Assembly (NCBI GenBank): GCA_028685295.1
Contig: JAQUEL010000009.1
Span: forward strand, 1-35,509
Origin: a bacterium
Lineage (GTDB): Bacteria > UBP13 > UBA5359
Length of the DNA: 35,509 nucleotides
Direction of reading: 5' to 3'
In this document: in pieces, positions 33,973 to 35,509 of the stretch
Numbering within the stretch: position 1 is the stretch's first letter
Layout of the letters: the number at the start of each line of letters is the position of its first letter
Program-made: the position numbers and the translations under genes
The notes under the pieces: model-generated
The model's input: the letters and a program-made list of their open reading frames with translations, nothing else
Databases searched by the model: none
What the model was told of the DNA's origin: nothing

Positions 33973-35509
33973 TTATCCGTTGGTATATAACTTGACGACT
34001 TCATCACCAGTCAGTGCCTTCTTATATATTCTGACGCTGTCTATCTTGCCGTTGAAGAGCCAGGAGCTGGCATATCCGGGCATATGTCCTATATTCAGAT
34101 CTGAAGTCGAGATATTCATATTACCTATTGCATCAGTTTTGCTGGCACTCGGGCTTCCGTTAAGATATACCTTCATATTCGCACCTCGTTTGGTAGCAAC
34201 TATATGTACCCATTGATTAGCAGGCAACGTATAGGATAGTGATTGCCAAGAACTGCCATTATAGTACTGCCAGTTAAGAGCATTAAGGTTATACGCACCG
34301 CCCTTTCCTACTATGCAGTCCCATGAATCCGGCGTATGGTACACCCAGGCCTCTATGCTAATTTCATCCGCGGCACTAGGCACGGCATTAAGAGTAGCCG
34401 AGGACGGCACTACCACTTTATCATCCGTTCCGTCAAACTGAAGTGCATAATTCCCTTGCGACCTGCCGCTTATCCACGCAGCATTGCCCTCTATGATACC
34501 GTTATTGGCATTACCCAATATATCTACAACCTCCGTACCGGTGTTCTCATCTATCTGCCAATCTACAGCGGTTATTGCCTCTTTATACTTATCCTGCACT
34601 TCCGTATCAGCCAGCGCCTTATTATATATTCTGACACTGTCTATCTTGCCGTTAAAGTACCAGGAGCTGGCATATCCAGGCATATAGCCTATATTCAGTT
34701 CGGAAGTCGAGGTGGTTATATTGCCGACAGCATCGGTTTTACTGTAAGTCGAGCCTCCTCTGTTGTTTCCTCCGTTGATATATACCTTCATATTCGAGCC
34801 CTGTTTGGTGGCAACGATATGCACCCATTGGTTAGCAGGCAACGTATAGGATAGTGACTGCCAGGAACTGCCATTATAGTACTGCCAAGTGAGAGCATTA
34901 AGGTTATACGCACCGCCCTTTCCTACTATGCAGTCCCATGAATCCGGCGTATGGTACACCCAGGCCTCTATGCTGATTCCATCCATGGCATTAAGGGTAG
35001 CCGAGGATGGCACTACCACTCTATCATCCGTTCCGTCAAACTGAATCGCCACTCTCGACATATCGGTTGTCCACATAGCACCCGCTATGGTACCGTTATT
35101 GGCATACAATGAGCCGTCGTAAGAAATACCACCATAACCTTCATCAAGCTGCCAGTCTGCCGATATCTCGGAATGCTTTTTAATCGTCTTTTCATCCAAC
35201 GCCCTGTTATATATTCTGACGCTGTCTATCTTGCCGTTAAAGTACCAGGAGCTGGCATATTCAGGCATATAGCCTATATTCAGCTCGGAAGTCGAGGTGG
35301 TTATATTGCCGTAAGCATCCGCCTTGACGGCACTCAGGCTTCCGTTGATATATACCTTCATATTCGAGCCCTGTTTGGTGGCAACGATATGCACCCATTG
35401 GTTAGCAGGCAACGTATAGGATAGTGACTGCCAAGAACTGCCATTATAGTACTGCCAAGTGAGAGCATTAAGGTTATACGCACCGCCCTTTCCTACTATG
35501 CAGTCCCAT
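33973..35509 (-). CDS. LamG (concanavalin-like) repeat protein, partial (5' end beyond window)
   Basis: Repeated 'DGISIEAWVYHTPDSWDCIVGKGGAYNLNALTWQYYNGSSWQSLSYTLPANQWVHIVATKQGSNMKVYINGS...NGKIDSVRIYN+AL'. Frame stays open to the window end. Confidence 0.85.
   Translation of the reverse strand, partial: WDCIVGKGGAYNLNALTWQYYNGSSWQSLSYTLPANQWVHIVATKQGSNMKVYINGSLSAVKADAYGNITTSTSELNIGYMPEYASSWYFNGKIDSVRIYNRALDEKTIKKHSEISADWQLDEGYGGISYDGSLYANNGTIAGAMWTTDMSRVAIQFDGTDDRVVVPSSATLNAMDGISIEAWVYHTPDSWDCIVGKGGAYNLNALTWQYYNGSSWQSLSYTLPANQWVHIVATKQGSNMKVYINGGNNRGGSTYSKTDAVGNITTSTSELNIGYMPGYASSWYFNGKIDSVRIYNKALADTEVQDKYKEAITAVDWQIDENTGTEVVDILGNANNGIIEGNAAWISGRSQGNYALQFDGTDDKVVVPSSATLNAVPSAADEISIEAWVYHTPDSWDCIVGKGGAYNLNALNWQYYNGSSWQSLSYTLPANQWVHIVATKRGANMKVYLNGSPSASKTDAIGNMNISTSDLNIGHMPGYASSWLFNGKIDSVRIYKKALTGDEVVKLYTNG
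34200..35509. repeat. Near-identical in-frame DNA repeats encoding LamG units
   Basis: Block 'gcaggcaacgtataggatagtg...actgccattatagtactgcca...cgccctttcctactatgcagtcccat' recurs at about 34.22, 34.84 and 35.41 kb (spacing about 615 and 570 bp). Confidence 0.85.

Noticed and set aside
34336-34854. 172-aa + strand ORF and the similar 35173..35424 ORF
   Set aside because: Shadow ORFs created by the LamG DNA repeats on the opposite strand.
34200-35509. Possible CRISPR or non-coding tandem array
   Set aside because: Repeats are hundreds of bp long, in frame and encode LamG units; no short repeat-spacer structure anywhere in the window.

Overview
The window appears to come from a Terrabacteria-type chromosome. 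The prepilin motif '[23 protein letters not shown]' suggests Armatimonadota, but that is inference. It has three zones. (1) About 0.26-18.7 kb is an accessory carbohydrate region. It holds an SGNH/GDSL hydrolase, an alpha/beta hydrolase, an FG-GAP/VCBS protein, a sialidase-like beta-propeller, a minus-strand operon (GntR/LacI-type AraR-like regulator > DUF1559 H-X9-DG pseudopilin > FN3 protein > two secreted glycosidase-like proteins), a divergent DUF4091 protein, an orphan sugar ABC substrate-binding lipoprotein (SBP) and a DUF3999-like membrane protein. (2) About 18.8-29.2 kb is a conserved core block: hup, mazG(yabN), PrsA-type foldase, mfd, pth, ctc/rplY, prs, glmU, tRNA-Gln, spoVG. (3) About 29.2-35.5 kb is a second accessory region: IS1182-type transposase remnant, PHP phosphoesterases, a second SBP lipoprotein, decayed URO-D-family genes and a LamG-repeat protein running off the window. 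The most notable observations are: a decayed VapBC-like toxin-antitoxin pair at 5.44-5.87 kb; two broken uroporphyrinogen-decarboxylase-family pseudogenes (30.06-30.50 and 31.33-31.56 kb) in a translationally coupled PHP/SBP operon; an AraR-like operator placed at the predicted start site of the regulator promoter; a regulator-pseudopilin-secreted glycosidase locus that may be a sugar capture/degradation system; and several unexplained palindromes and hairpins. All calls come from reading the sequence; no database search was run.
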